Shown here one piece after another: positions 22,757 through 33,784 of a stretch of DNA of 64,000 nucleotides. The notes beneath the pieces are model-generated. The model made no database searches. It had not been told where the DNA came from and worked only from the letters and a program-made list of their open reading frames with translations. Position 1 is the stretch's first letter. Every line of letters begins with the position of its first letter. The DNA is taken from NCBI GenBank assembly GCA_947650285.1, contig CANTFL010001484.1, positions 434,001 to 498,000 of the forward strand. The letters are read 5' to 3'. The stretch comes from Hyaloperonospora brassicae. Its lineage: Eukaryota > Oomycota > Peronosporomycetes > Peronosporales > Peronosporaceae. The position numbers and the translations under genes were made by a program.

Positions 22757-23736
22757 GAGCCACGAACGTAGAGCTGTTATTATACTCTAGTCATCGACGC
22801 ATAAGCACTAAGCGCCAGTCATAAGTATAGGGCAGCACAAGGTAGCATGGCAGTGCGCAGGAACTGCATATTGTGTAGCGGGCGCGATATCCGTACTGAC
22901 TCGCTCATAGCCTGCCGTGGAAAATGATTGGCTAGCAGAAGAAGCAGATACCCACGGCTTTGTCCAGCACCTCAGTTTTTGCAGCTCAGGTCAGCAAGAT
23001 CAGCTTCGTGTGACACGGATCATTAATGTCAATGCATCATTCCTCTTCGGCAAGAATGGATACGGCCTGGCATAAGCGGTGCAACGTGTAATGCGAAAAC
23101 GGTGCTGAACGGCTGAGATGGTTGCTGTATATTTCCGTGTCAGTGCGCTGTTGGAGTGAGTGGACAGACTTGTACTTGTGCTCGATAGGTCTGTGTCTCG
23201 CCACCAAATTCGGTGCCTGCAGCAAGTAGACCCAGTGACATGGCTGGATGCTCCAAAAAAAACGAGGAAGGGGTCGCCTTTTAACACGTGTACTGGTGTT
23301 GTATTCCGGCTCTTGCCGGCCTGATGCCAAATGACATGTCCCAAAGCATGCAAATCAACAATACATGCGCTTCTGTGCTACGCGTTACATTCGTGTGCTC
23401 TAATCCTTGACGTCCATTCAATTAAAAAGCGCCGGTGTCGAAAGAGTGTGCACACAAAGGGGGCGGTGTCATTCAACCGTCAGTCAGACAAACGGAGCCC
23501 TTCCTCCTGGCTGATTGACTGCCCATTCAACAAACGTAAAAAATCAGCTGATCGAGCCAGAAGAGCCGGTGCTGCGATCGCTGCTACGAGACAGAACCGG
23601 CTCAGAGCTACAAAACTGAGGTAAAGGAAGTCCTAGTAGATGGGCAAAGTGCAAGTGCGGCAATGATTGGCTCGAAGCAAGTGCTGGCTAGCTCTCCTGC
23701 AAAAGCCACTGGACGGCACTGCAAGTTAGCTTTTGG
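22757..23736. other. Intergenic, upstream of the effector gene
   Basis: Short open frames on both strands (23000-23353 minus, 23331-23624 plus) do not resemble known proteins. No repeat boundaries are visible. The distal part presumably serves as the effector promoter. Confidence 0.35.
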
Positions 23737-23754
23737 TCATTTCGGAATTTGTCC
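23737..23754 (+). promoter_or_regulatory. Oomycete Inr + FPR-like core promoter element
   Basis: TCATTTCGGAATTTGTCC lies 46 bases upstream of the effector ATG. It matches the oomycete initiator plus flanking promoter region consensus (TCATTYYNCAWTTTNYY) at all but one position. The element marks transcription start in many Phytophthora genes, and the distance to the ATG is typical. Confidence 0.65.
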
Positions 23755-23800
23755 ACTCGCCTGAAGCCCCACTGACAGCAGCCCTACCGCCCACACATCA

Positions 23801-24982
23801 ATGCGCATCTACACGTTCGTACTCTTCGCCTCGACGGCAGCGCCGACTTGTGTCACTGATGCCTCGGGAAGTTCTGACTTGTCATCGACCAATATCGACA
23901 TCACGGCCAGCGATTCTCCATTCGTGGATGACGTGTTCAAGGACTTTCCTGCCAATCGGCTGTTGAGGGTACAAGACACCGCGGACGATGAAGAGAGGGG
24001 CCAAGATCCAAGCCCGATACTGACCACGTCAGCACCATTCCAAGCGATTGCCAAGGTAGCGTTCACCAAGTTGTACAGCGGTCTTAGCGCGCTCAAGCTC
24101 ACTCCAGCCACTTGGAGTCAAGTGATGAGCGAGGATGAGCGATTTCTAAAAGAACTGCTTACGCTCTCGGAAAAAGGCACAAAGGAGGTCCACGTGGACT
24201 TCCTGCTCCCTATGATTTCCACTCGGAAAAATCACCATCAGTCCGATATGCTCGAGAAGCTTTCGGAGTGGATGAAAGGTCAACAACCAACGGATCTCGT
24301 CAAGGTTCTACAGGAACGCGGCTTCTTTGAACAATTTCGCTTTACAGATGTGCTAGCGCTGAAGCAGTATCTTGGACCATCGAACAAAGCGATGCTGTTC
24401 GACACGCTTTTGGCAGGCTTTGGCGAGGGCAGATTGGCATCCATGTTGTCAATTGCGAAGCTAAGTCCTTTGAATGGACCCGACGCAAAATTGCTCCGGG
24501 ATGAGCTACTAGAATGGTGGGCAGCGATTGGCAAGCCGTACGAAGACGTTGTCCGGTTGCTGGGGATTCCTACGCCAGAGAATCAGCTGGACTTGGCGTA
24601 TGAAAAGCTCGAGGCTTTGGTCAAGTACACTGCGCTGAAGTATAAACTGGACTCACACAACGCCCATGTACAAACAATTATCGGTCTACGAACAATGTTT
24701 GGCGACGCCCCAGTCGTACGGGCGATGATGGACATGTTGGAGGGTGTCGAATCCGTGCGACAGCATCTACATGGAAAGTATGGAGACGAGAGCACCAAGT
24801 TGAAGAGCGAAGAGCATAACAATTTTGCCGAATGGTTCAAGGCCTTCTTCTTTGAGCTATGGAAATCGGAGGATAAGACGCTGAGCTCTTTGGACAAGAA
24901 TCCGTTTGGGTTGACTAAGCAGCACGACGACAAACTTCGAGCAGATTACGGTGCATTCCGGAAGGAGAATCCTGCTTCTTAG
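23801..24982 (+). CDS. RXLR-dEER secreted effector candidate
   Basis: The predicted protein has 393 residues. The N-terminus is a short signal peptide (hydrophobic TFVLFASTAAPT stretch, cleavage probably near residues 17-21). An RLLR motif sits at 53-56 and DEER at 63-66, the arrangement that defines oomycete host-translocated effectors. The C-terminal 300 residues are predicted to be largely helical and contain repeated Trp/Leu-rich helices (around TWSQVM, LSEWMK, LLEWWAAIG and FAEWFKAFFFELW), suggesting WY or LWY modules; this is inference. There are no introns and the frame is intact. It lies in gene-poor, repeat-rich DNA between inverted copies of the 121-bp-module retroposon, as effector genes often do. 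The host target is unknown. The start is supported by the signal peptide and by the Inr/FPR-like element just upstream. Confidence 0.9.
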   Translation: MRIYTFVLFASTAAPTCVTDASGSSDLSSTNIDITASDSPFVDDVFKDFPANRLLRVQDTADDEERGQDPSPILTTSAPFQAIAKVAFTKLYSGLSALKLTPATWSQVMSEDERFLKELLTLSEKGTKEVHVDFLLPMISTRKNHHQSDMLEKLSEWMKGQQPTDLVKVLQERGFFEQFRFTDVLALKQYLGPSNKAMLFDTLLAGFGEGRLASMLSIAKLSPLNGPDAKLLRDELLEWWAAIGKPYEDVVRLLGIPTPENQLDLAYEKLEALVKYTALKYKLDSHNAHVQTIIGLRTMFGDAPVVRAMMDMLEGVESVRQHLHGKYGDESTKLKSEEHNNFAEWFKAFFFELWKSEDKTLSSLDKNPFGLTKQHDDKLRADYGAFRKENPAS

Positions 24983-26664
24983 CTAAAGCACCAAAGTACA
25001 CTTGCCTCTTGGCAGCCTACATGCATGGATCCGAACAAGGCTTAGATGCTCACACACCTTTCTTTCATCAGACGTGGTCAGGGTAGGTGGAAAAAAACGC
25101 TTGGCTTTCGAGAACACAGGTAAGAAGAGCAGAGCAAATAGAGAATCTTTACATATGTTGTGCTGTAGATGCGTCTGCTGCATGTCCAAAGTCGACGAGT
25201 GTATTCGTTTCAAAAGTAGGCTGGCCCATCATCAGATAACCTGACGAGCACCACCAACATACTACCGGGATCATACCATCGGCAGCTCGCACACTGGACT
25301 ATGTTAAGCTAGACTCCAGGTCCTTGTGTCGACTGCGTAGAATATCGGATAGAAGCGCAGTCACACCTTCCGCAACTTGGCCGATGACGTCTCGTTGGCA
25401 TGACCTTTTGACAAGTCAAACTTGGAATACGTGTTCCTGCGTAGCAGCTCCATATGCTGCCTTACCCGAATATACATTGACGCTTCTTGCCGACATCTGC
25501 TGCATTGTCTGCCGCGGTCTCAATCTGTTCTCTATCGAGTACATGAGCCTTCATGGCAACAGTGCTGCGAGTCCGACTGCCACGCGAAATTGTCCGACCG
25601 CTCGGTCGGCGACTGTCGCAAGCTACCAGATGACGCCGTCTGTTAGTCCTGTGACACGAAGGTCTGACCTTGCGCCACCATCCACATTATTTGTCCCAAG
25701 TCTGCAAAAGTACGCCCAAACACTGCAACACGGCCTCGGGCAAATTTAGTCCACGGCACTCGCGACGGTCACAACAGGTGCTACGACAAATAGTGTCGTC
25801 ATCTCTGCTGACACTTTTTTTACTCTGAGGTGCTGCACATACCTCGCGTCTACTGTCAAATCCATATCGTCAGACGCTTCAGCAACCGTCCCGCGAGCAC
25901 CATACGCACGACGGCCCGTTCAGTCTCCGATGGGACAACAATGCCGAACGCGCCGTTCAACGTTGTTCGTACCCGTCAGACTGCAGAGGATGACACTAGT
26001 GCATCGCCTTGTCATCTAGTGGACCACCGTAGTGCACGTCAACAGGTAGCTACTCCGCCAGCACGAGCACCTGTGCCGATTGTTGCACACAAGCTGATCC
26101 ACTTGTCTCCTTTCTTGCTCCAGATCTTCCTCTTGCTCCAGATCTTCCTCTAGCTCCGATGGCCGTGTCTTCGCTTCAGCTTTCCTTTCCATAGCACCCA
26201 CAGCGCGACACAGGCTATCGAGACTCATCAAGTTATGTCTTCCCACCGGTGTTGTCTTCGGTCACCCTACTTCTACCTGCCGATTGAGATGCCACGTCCG
26301 CATCAGTATTCCAGCAATCGCGATACTCGATGTATTCCACGCTACTTGTCAGCCATCACTTGACCTTTGGAAGACAAGACGTCACTCAGCGCCCAGTGAT
26401 AATGCGGTCCCAGCGAGACAAAATGCTGCAACAATACACACATTGCGTGACGCACGAGTCAATCGAAAGACCGTCAGCAGCACTGCTCTGTGGCTTGGCA
26501 AAGGCAAGTCTATTGATGAGCATACAATCGGAATGGAACACGACAGCCAGTGACACCGAGCGGAACCGGAACGTGGATCGGTTGCGTCAAGTGCCCCTCC
26601 CTTACCACGTCAAGTAGTCAAGGAAGGATCTACAGTCGTACTGCACTCGTCTGCAGTCACAAAT
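24983..26664. other. Gene-poor region downstream of the effector
   Basis: Short frames at 25324-25749 and 25830-26153 are Ser/Thr- or Cys-containing but not assignable. A near-duplicate of about 18 bases (agatcttcctcttgctcc) occurs around 26120-26150. No gene is supported. Confidence 0.35.
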
Positions 26665-27843
26665 TCATGCGCGAACATTGTTCCCACTGAGCCTACTCAG
26701 AATCGTGAGAACGTCACGGAGGACGCCAGTAGCACTCGCAGAAGCACCCGTCCCGGAGCCCTTGAGCACTAGCGGATTCGGGTACTGCACGGAGGAGACA
26801 CCAAACGCGACTTCATTGTCCTTGGTGTAGTACACCGGGTGATCCTCGCTGACAAGCAGAGGCCGGATCGTGGCTTCGATCGACAGGGATCCAGCCAAGT
26901 TGATGGATGCAACGTGGCAAAGACGCTTGCTCTCCGACACAGCTGGCATGTAGTATCTCTCACGAAACTCCTCATCGTACGCCTCTAGTCCAGTGACAAT
27001 GTCGTCCACTTCCATGTCGTGAGACCACGCGATCGTGTCAAGCACGCTATGTGGAATGAACGGCTCCACCCGAACTTCACTCGCGTGCAGATGCACACCG
27101 AGAGCACGAGCCAGCACCACAACTTTTGCAACCATGTCCGTACCAGTAAAGTCCTCGCGCGGATCACGCTCGCAGTAGCCCCTGCAAAGCACCTCTCCGA
27201 CAGCTTCCGAGAGCTTCTTGCCCTTCATCACCTCATTCGCAACAAAGTTCATCGGTCCACCCAAGGACGTATCGATACCAAGTATGCGGTCACCTGTGCG
27301 TAAGATGTTGCCAAGGGTGTCGATAGTAGGCAAACTTGCACCGACCGTCGACGTGTACATGAAGAACGCACGACCAAATTCAGTGCGAGCCGCGGTGGCA
27401 GTACTTTCACGCCATAAAGTAGATGGAAGGCGACATACCGAGCGTGCATCGGCACGTCGCTCTTGATCAGCGGCACCATCGTGTGAGCGTGGAAAATGCG
27501 CATGTAATGCACCGCCAGATCCAGTGCCTCTTTCGTAATGGCTTAGATGCGACACCGCCACTGCACGGTCCACAATGTCTGGATCCGCATTCACGACACC
27601 CGCAGTGTCCGTGTAAATCACCACGTGATCAACACAAAGCATAGCGCCAACGAGCGTGGCAGTGTCGTCGGCTCCACTCCGTCCCAGCGTCGTCGTGTGT
27701 CCTTTTTGCGTACAGCCGATAGAGCCTGTGATCACCACAGGCACTGACTCGAGTCTCTGCAGCCCGTCCTCTGCTGTAGCAGCTCCGTCCGGAACTCGTC
27801 CAACCAGACGTTCGCGCTCATGACGGCCATGCGTCTCGTCCAT
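26665..27843 (-). pseudogene. Decayed bifunctional aspartokinase/homoserine dehydrogenase
   Basis: The minus strand carries the C-terminal aspartokinase blocks: VVITGSIGCTQKGHTTTLGRSG, which resembles the GFIGCT...TTLGRNGSD motif, and then YTDTAGVVNADPDIV. After about 27540 the homology moves to another frame (IFHAHTMVPLIKSDVP, inside 27249-27512) and returns to the first frame near 27350. Homoserine dehydrogenase follows: STVGASLPTIDTLGNIL, GYCERDPREDFTGTDMVAKVVVLAR, and an ending PNPLVLKGSGTGASASATG. The NADP-binding domain of homoserine dehydrogenase, normally more than 100 residues between the two parts, is missing. The residues at the usual SGT position are changed (DTSLGGPMNFV). A TGA precedes the first Met, and possible further aspartokinase sequence continues upstream to about 28060. 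Family role: first and third steps of threonine/methionine synthesis. This copy cannot be functional as read. Confidence 0.82.
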
Positions 27844-28857
27844 CCGCAGTCACACTCGCACCTCAACTCCAACTGCCACATCCCCAACTGCGTCAAACGA
27901 CTGGCCACAACCGCAGCCGTTAGTCACTTGTGCGCCATCCGACAGCTCCGCGTCCGTAGCCTCTCGTGCCGCCTGCTGCCGCCACACGCGCCGTTCAACA
28001 AACAGCTCCCGCAACAACGTCCACAAGTCGACACGCAGCGCTCCCATGTCGGCCGCTGACTCGACCCATAGCGCTCTCAGTGTATCGGTCTGTCGCAATG
28101 GAATAGTACCTCTGCGTGCCACCTGTCGAGGCCGTTCCGAGCGCGCAGCGCGTCGCCTGAGGCTGCAGAGGCCACTGCTTCTGGCGCACAGCCACACGGA
28201 GTCACACGATGCAGCAGAAGCAGATACTGCAGTCAATCAGTCAATTAGTCGGTCGGTCGGTCTGCTCATTGCCGTGGGACGCGTCCGCCGCGCTCCGTGT
28301 CGGACTTGGAGCGCCCCAAGTGGCGGTCGCGAGCTGTTTGGCGCGCGCTGATTGGATGAAATCGAAGCCCCCTGTCAAAAACGACCACCAAACGACGGAG
28401 GGCCACAGATGGCTACAGCTGGTCGAAATCCGGCGCCCCACCATAGCGTGTGTCAAGAATGTGCGAGAACGTGTGTCGTCCAGAGACTTTTTTGGACCAC
28501 CGAGAAGGACCGCCGCGAATTACAGGTACCGGTATCGGCGACAGTTCTCGTGTCAGTCTGTCTGTCGTCGGTTGCTGCTGGTACCGGTAAAGCAGACAGC
28601 GCTAGTGACATCTCGAGTAAAGGCGCAGCCACCGCAGGAAAACATCTCGACGCGTCGTCAACGTCGGCCCGCAGTTCTCTTCGCATCATCGCCTTTTCAT
28701 ACGCCCATTCGAACGTCGAGATCCCACTCTGATCGATTCGAGCGCACGACTTGCCGCTGCTCTTTCGTGAGACGGCGGTCGCAATGCAGATAGATACGGG
28801 CGGGCTGCCGACCCCAGCTGCCGGGCCCTGCCTACGTGTCACGGGGTGCCCGAAACG
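27844..28857. other. Region between the dehydrogenase relic and retroposon copy 2
   Basis: The part nearest 27844 may hold more of the aspartokinase N-terminus on the minus strand (frame 27850-28236), separated from the relic by a stop. The remainder has only short frames that I cannot assign. Confidence 0.35.
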
Positions 28858-29763
28858 TGGTGGTGGTGGTGGTGTCAAGTACGTCCATTATTATGATAAC
28901 TAACGACTGATAAGTGTGACAAGAAGTACGGCCCGGGTATCGGGTCGACAACTAAAGGGCTCCGTAGAGCCAGGGGCGACGGCAACGAGGTCAGAGACCC
29001 TCCTACCGAAGCCAACTACGAGTCAATCATGACCGCTGGCGCGACCAAGTAGACTGGGGACATGCGTACCGCCGGAGCGGCAGCACGTACAACGCGGGTA
29101 TGCTGCCATATAAGGCAACAAACCCCTGTAGGACCGCTTGCGCGGCCCCCGACGTGGAGTGCGAACACCGAAGTGACTGCGTGGCGTGGAGAACGCCAAC
29201 CCGCCATATATCTCTCCGAGGAGCTCAACCATCTGCGATGGTGGCTCCCTTCAGCCGCTTGCGCGGCCCCCGACGTGGAGTGCGATCACCGAAGTAACTG
29301 CGTGGCGTGGAGAACGCCAACCCGCCGTATATCTCTCCGAGGAGCTCAACCATCTGCGATGGTGGCTCCCTTCAGCCGCTTGCGCGGCCCCCGACGTGGA
29401 GTGCGATCACCGAAGTAACTGCGTGGCGTGGAGAACGCCAACCCGCCGTATATCTCTCCGAGGAGCTCAACCATCTGCGATGGTGGCCCCCTTCAGCCGC
29501 TTGCGCGGCCCCTTGACGTGGAGTGTGCGCTCGCCGCAGCGGCGACACGTGGCGCGGGGTACGCCTCCAGTCCGTAAAACACCCCTGCTAGGGCCGCTTG
29601 CGCGACCCGTCGGTCTCCTACGCCCACACCCGCGACTGCGAGTGCAGCGTGCCCGCGTCAGATCTTCGACCACGTCGGCTCCCCAAGGGGAGGATTCCCT
29701 CCGACGTGACTGCCCCGAAGGGAAAAAGACTGGCTTGAGCTGAACCGTAAAAATTTGGGAATG
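28858..29763 (-). mobile_element. Retroposon-like element with 121-bp modules, copy 2
   Basis: This is the reverse complement of the 20150-22740 element. Both the 5' leader and the 3' part are present, but only three 121-bp periods (module motifs at 29133, 29254, 29375 and 29496). The 3' tail is longer, (CCA)5, read on the minus strand from 28872 to 28858. No target duplication is visible around this copy. Some units have TTAC pairing with GTGA, a G-U wobble that keeps the UUCG hairpin. Confidence 0.85.
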
Positions 29764-31427
29764 ATCCCATCTTAAACAACGGTGCAAAGCCACCCTCGTC
29801 GACTGCATCCCGCATGCGACAACGTGGTACGTCGAGGGAACACAATGGCGATCCGAATAGATGAGCCTGGCAACGTCTGGACGCAAGCCGAGGGAGGTAC
29901 TGCTGTAATGACACGGTCGCATCGATTTGCGCCACAATTTGTTTTCCAGAAGACTTCGTTCTGACCGTATGCCGTCAATGGCGTACTCTGTCGTTCCGAG
30001 TTGTCTCGACGAAGCAGGTGCATTTGCAGGGCCGACAGCTTGTCGCAGCTGCAACAATCGGTGTGATATCGCCATAGCTAATAGTGAGAAAGGATCCGTT
30101 TCCGATCCATCACAGCGAAACCGAAGTTGACAGGGCATACGACCTGTTGCGTGTATGCGGGAGATTGAGATCGAAATGGCTCGGATGACGTGGACCTCGA
30201 TGCTCATAGGCCTCTACCATTCGATCCGCTTTGTAAGTCGTATAGCTCGCACCAACAATTGGCGTATTTGAGATCATCAAAAATGTGGTTGTTCTTAGCG
30301 AGGTACATTGATGCCAACGAACACGTGCCAACGACGTCGGAGTGTCCGTTCTGCCAGCCATCTGTGCGATTGCCAGGAACATGCGTTGGACTGACGTGGT
30401 CCTGCTGTGCTCCTCTCTATCTTCTTCGATTAGTATAAACGTGGACACCTCCCATACGACTCACGCCCTGTCGTCGGCTGCCCGCCCGAACGCCGACTTG
30501 TTTCGATCAATGGTCTCACAAGAGACCGACGGTCCCATTCAGCAGCGCAACTTCTGTGCAACTTTCTGCCGATCTTTGAGCCTGACGCTCCGTTTACGCC
30601 CTGTGAAATAGGCGGAGTAACCATCAGCAGGCAGCTCGCCAGTTTAAGGACAACAATTCCTTATCGTAGACGATTCAGTTCACGTGACTTCCGATAGCCT
30701 CGCGCAGGTTATTCCTGACAAGCAGAAGCCGTACTGCTAGCTGGTATCTAGGCTATCCCTGGTACGTGCGAGGTACGATTTGAAAGATTGGAGGATCATG
30801 GACCTCGTGAATCGGCAATCAGATGGGCTCGCGTCGACATGAGGGACGGTGACAGGAAGCCACGCCTTTCGAAGTTTCCCATAGTTGAGGTCAATCTCGG
30901 GCTCAGAGTTTGAAATCGACTTGTACGTGAGCTGCTGCTGGTGCGTCGAGCTGCACGAGGCGTTCGTAAATAATGCATGAGTACGTTCACTCCGTAAGTA
31001 AACCGACGCGGCTTGTCCAGCTCAGCCCATACGTTCAATGGTCCGCAAGGTCTACGTACCATCATTTACAGTGTTTGCCAGCATTGTGCACGCGACTTCA
31101 GCGACAAAAACGTATCCGTTTTTGTTCGCTCGTTCGCGCTTGTATTTGTTCGTACGAATAGGCTGTCAAGACCGACGAGATTCAGTAAAGCGAAACGGAA
31201 CTTCAATAACAACAAAATTGTTGATCCGATAGATCGATATTGCAAGATTCATATGCTACGCTTGCTTTCGTATTCAAACGGTAGGCACTGAGTCCCAGTG
31301 GACATTTGCTACTACAAACAATAAGTCCGTACAAGTATGCCTTCTGTCTGATACGCATAAGCGAAACACGGAGGCTATCTTGTTCAAGAAGCTGGACCGA
31401 GGTATGGCTAGTGTCGACTGGTTACAC
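29764..31427. other. Gene-poor spacer
   Basis: Several short frames on both strands (for example 30110-30448 minus) have no recognisable homology. No bounded repeat is visible until the target duplication at 31428. Confidence 0.35.
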
Positions 31428-31443
31428 CACTGCCGACGATCGG

Positions 31444-31881
31444 TGGTGGTGTCAAGTACGTCCATTATTATGATAACTAACGACTGATAAGTGTGACAAG
31501 AAGTACGGCCCGGGTATCGGGTCGACAACTAAAGGGCTCCGTAGAGCCAGGGGCGACGGCAACGAGGTCAGAGACCCTCCTACCGAAGCCAACTACGAGT
31601 CAATCATGACCGCTGGCGCGACCAAGTAGACTGGGGACATGCGTACCGCCGGAGCGGCAGCACGTACAACGCGGGTATGCTGCCATATAAGGCAACAAAC
31701 CCCTTTTAGGACCGCTTGCGCGGCCCCCGACGTGGAGTGCGAACACCGAAGTGACTGCGTGGCGTGGAGAACGCCAACCCGCCATATATCTCTCCGAGGA
31801 GCTCAACCATCTGCGATGGTGGCTCCCTTCAGCCGCTTGCGCGGCCCCCGACGTGGAGTGCGATCACCGAAGTGACTGCGT
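31444..31881 (-). mobile_element. Retroposon-like element with 121-bp modules, copy 3 (5'-truncated)
   Basis: This 438-bp minus-strand copy has the full 3' part with tail (CCA)2 and about 1.4 modules, then stops abruptly inside a module. It is flanked by an exact 16-bp direct repeat, cactgccgacgatcgg, at 31428-31443 and 31882-31897. Truncation at the 5' end with an intact 3' end and a long target duplication is what target-primed reverse transcription produces. Confidence 0.9.
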
Positions 31882-31897
31882 CACTGCCGACGATCGG

Positions 31898-32313
31898 ATA
31901 GTTAGAGATGAGGGTGTCCATGGCGAATACATAAGGATGATTGTATGCCAACTCTTGAAAAGGATTGAAGCGCCTTCGCACAGTTGTATTAGCTGGTTGC
32001 GGCACAGTGCGACTGTGACAACATGTTGAGCGATAGTACGATGGTACAGACTATCCACAGCAGAAGTAGAATCCACCTACCACCTCAGCCAGCTGGTCGC
32101 GGCCGCCAAACCCAAACTTGTTTATGTACTGCTGAAAATTTGGGCGGTCGCTGAAAACTCGTCGGTATAATGGGCCATCTCGACCTCCCCTCGTGTCAGT
32201 TCTTTTGTTGCGCATGTGGTCCCCACCTGACGCTGGCCATCGCCTACGTAGAAATTCATTCATTGTGTGTTTTGCTTCATAGGCAAGTGAACTCCAGCAC
32301 ATCCCCATCATCC
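31898..32313. other. Upstream region of the cysteine-rich secreted protein
   Basis: No gene is seen. The sequence presumably holds the promoter of the gene at 32314; the nearby TCATTCATTG near 32258 is only a weak resemblance to an oomycete initiator. Confidence 0.35.
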
Positions 32314-32679
32314 ATGCGCTTCCGCTGCGTGTCCGTCATCGCCATCAGTGTCGCCGTACCTGTGTCTGCCAATGGTTTGTTGGATTGCTACGACCAAGTC
32401 ATCGACAATTGTCCTGGACGCAGTGCGAATGACATCGCAATCTATACCGCAAGATGTGAAAACTCGAAGGGACCTGGTGAGTTGCTGGCCTGCTGCAGAA
32501 AGTATTGCGCGCTGTCACTATGCAACAAATGGCAGGGGTGTGAGAACATGCCACATCCCGCTCAAACATCAGCAGACTGCATTGATGCGATCGGAGGTAC
32601 AAACAAGTATCCTGAGTGCTGCCAGGGTTGTTGCATGAAGGGCTCTGTTGATGGTACGTGCTATAACAGAACCCCTTAG
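32314..32679 (+). CDS. Small cysteine-rich secreted protein
   Basis: The predicted protein has 121 residues. The frame extends 48 codons upstream to another ATG, but the ATG at 32314 gives a classical signal peptide (MRFRC, then the hydrophobic VSVIAISVAVPVSA), so it is preferred; cleavage is likely after SANG or just before it. The mature region of about 100 residues contains 14 cysteines, including three CC pairs, an even number compatible with seven disulfides. No known family is recognised; in oomycetes such proteins are typical apoplastic effector candidates, but no activity can be inferred from the sequence. It sits beside the truncated retroposon copy and about 400 bases before a solo LTR. 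No introns are apparent. Confidence 0.72.
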   Translation: MRFRCVSVIAISVAVPVSANGLLDCYDQVIDNCPGRSANDIAIYTARCENSKGPGELLACCRKYCALSLCNKWQGCENMPHPAQTSADCIDAIGGTNKYPECCQGCCMKGSVDGTCYNRTP

Positions 32680-33091
32680 GCAGACGCTTCGTCATTCTAG
32701 ACAGTTCACGGCCTGTCATTTGGACCCTGTCAAAATGGTGTCGACAAGGAGCTCTCAACCCGTGCACTTGGTATCACGCGAGTGCAGTAGTCGAAGACGG
32801 ACGACAACAGATGACATCAAACTAGTTTAATGTTAAACAAGTTGTCAGTTTTTACCAAGTGTTTTGAGTGTAATTTGCTTTATTCTAGATTTGGCGTGCA
32901 AGTGCTTCACTGTTGGGCTATCACTTTTGTCGGCGGCTAGAATCAAACGATGTGCGTGCGTGTCTGGCCTTCCCTTATTGAAAAAAATTCTTTCTGATGC
33001 ACGCTATGGTCGCTTTATCCCGTGCCTTAGTAGCGAAGGCAATGACAGAGAGATGCTTTACAGACAAACTTTGAAAAGGGGTGGCATGAGG
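32680..33091. other. Spacer between the secreted-protein gene and a solo LTR
   Basis: Only short frames are present (32864-33100 plus). Nothing is assignable. It ends at the target duplication TGAGG. Confidence 0.35.
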
Positions 33092-33558
33092 TGTAACTAA
33101 GGCACGCTCTTACCAGATAACTAGTAAGACCTTGTGTTGATAGAACACAAGGCTGCGTACTCCCGACGTCACGTACACGTAGCGTGAGGAAGCGCGAGGA
33201 AATAATCAGAGCTAGGGAAGTTCTGTTTGAGGTGCAAAGTAGAACTGTATTCAATATAGTTGAGTTTCTCAACAAACCATCTTTGTCCTATTCTAACTAT
33301 ATTAATCTACAATCTCCTGTGTGGGTTTCTTGCTCGCCACCCATTGCGCGCGTCTAGCAGCGGTTGATGGTTGATTTGGTGAATGTAGCGTCTACACCAA
33401 CCAATAAGTGGAGCACCAATGAATATGACCCTCGGGGGTCATATTCTGCCATCATTACCTCTTCTCGGGTAATGTTGATTGGATATTATCTAAGCGAATA
33501 ACATTCAAAAATTGGACACATTCGTATCAATGTTATGTAACGGGTTCACCCCGTAACA
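33092..33558 (-). repeat. Solo LTR, family A, minus orientation
   Basis: This 467-bp sequence is the reverse complement of the 4901-5347 type of LTR. It starts TGTAAC and ends GTAACA and is flanked by an exact 5-bp direct repeat, TGAGG (33087-33091 and 33559-33563). No internal sequence remains. Confidence 0.88.
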
Positions 33559-33784
33559 TGAGGAGCTACAATGGCTAAGCGCCATATTGAATACCATTTG
33601 CCTATCAATTTGTTTACGTCACACGCTACCTTGCATTCCATTGTCCTGTACAATTGATGGCTCAAATGTCATTGTGTACGTCGGCTTCTACGTGACTCAA
33701 CTTCTAGCATTCGTTGGCACAACCGAAGTGCTGAGTTTTCATAACTTCTGCACTTGAGAATGCTTGCTTCGTGCGTAGCTCAAA

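Noticed and set aside
25324..25749. Possible elicitin-like secreted protein (CCESDC...DC motif in a second frame)
   Set aside because: The cysteine spacing does not fit (11 residues rather than about 14 between key cysteines), there is no signal peptide, and the frame is short and closed by a stop.
30110..30448. 112-codon minus-strand frame as a gene
   Set aside because: No homology, signal peptide or motif is visible, and overlapping frames on the other strand are equally long.
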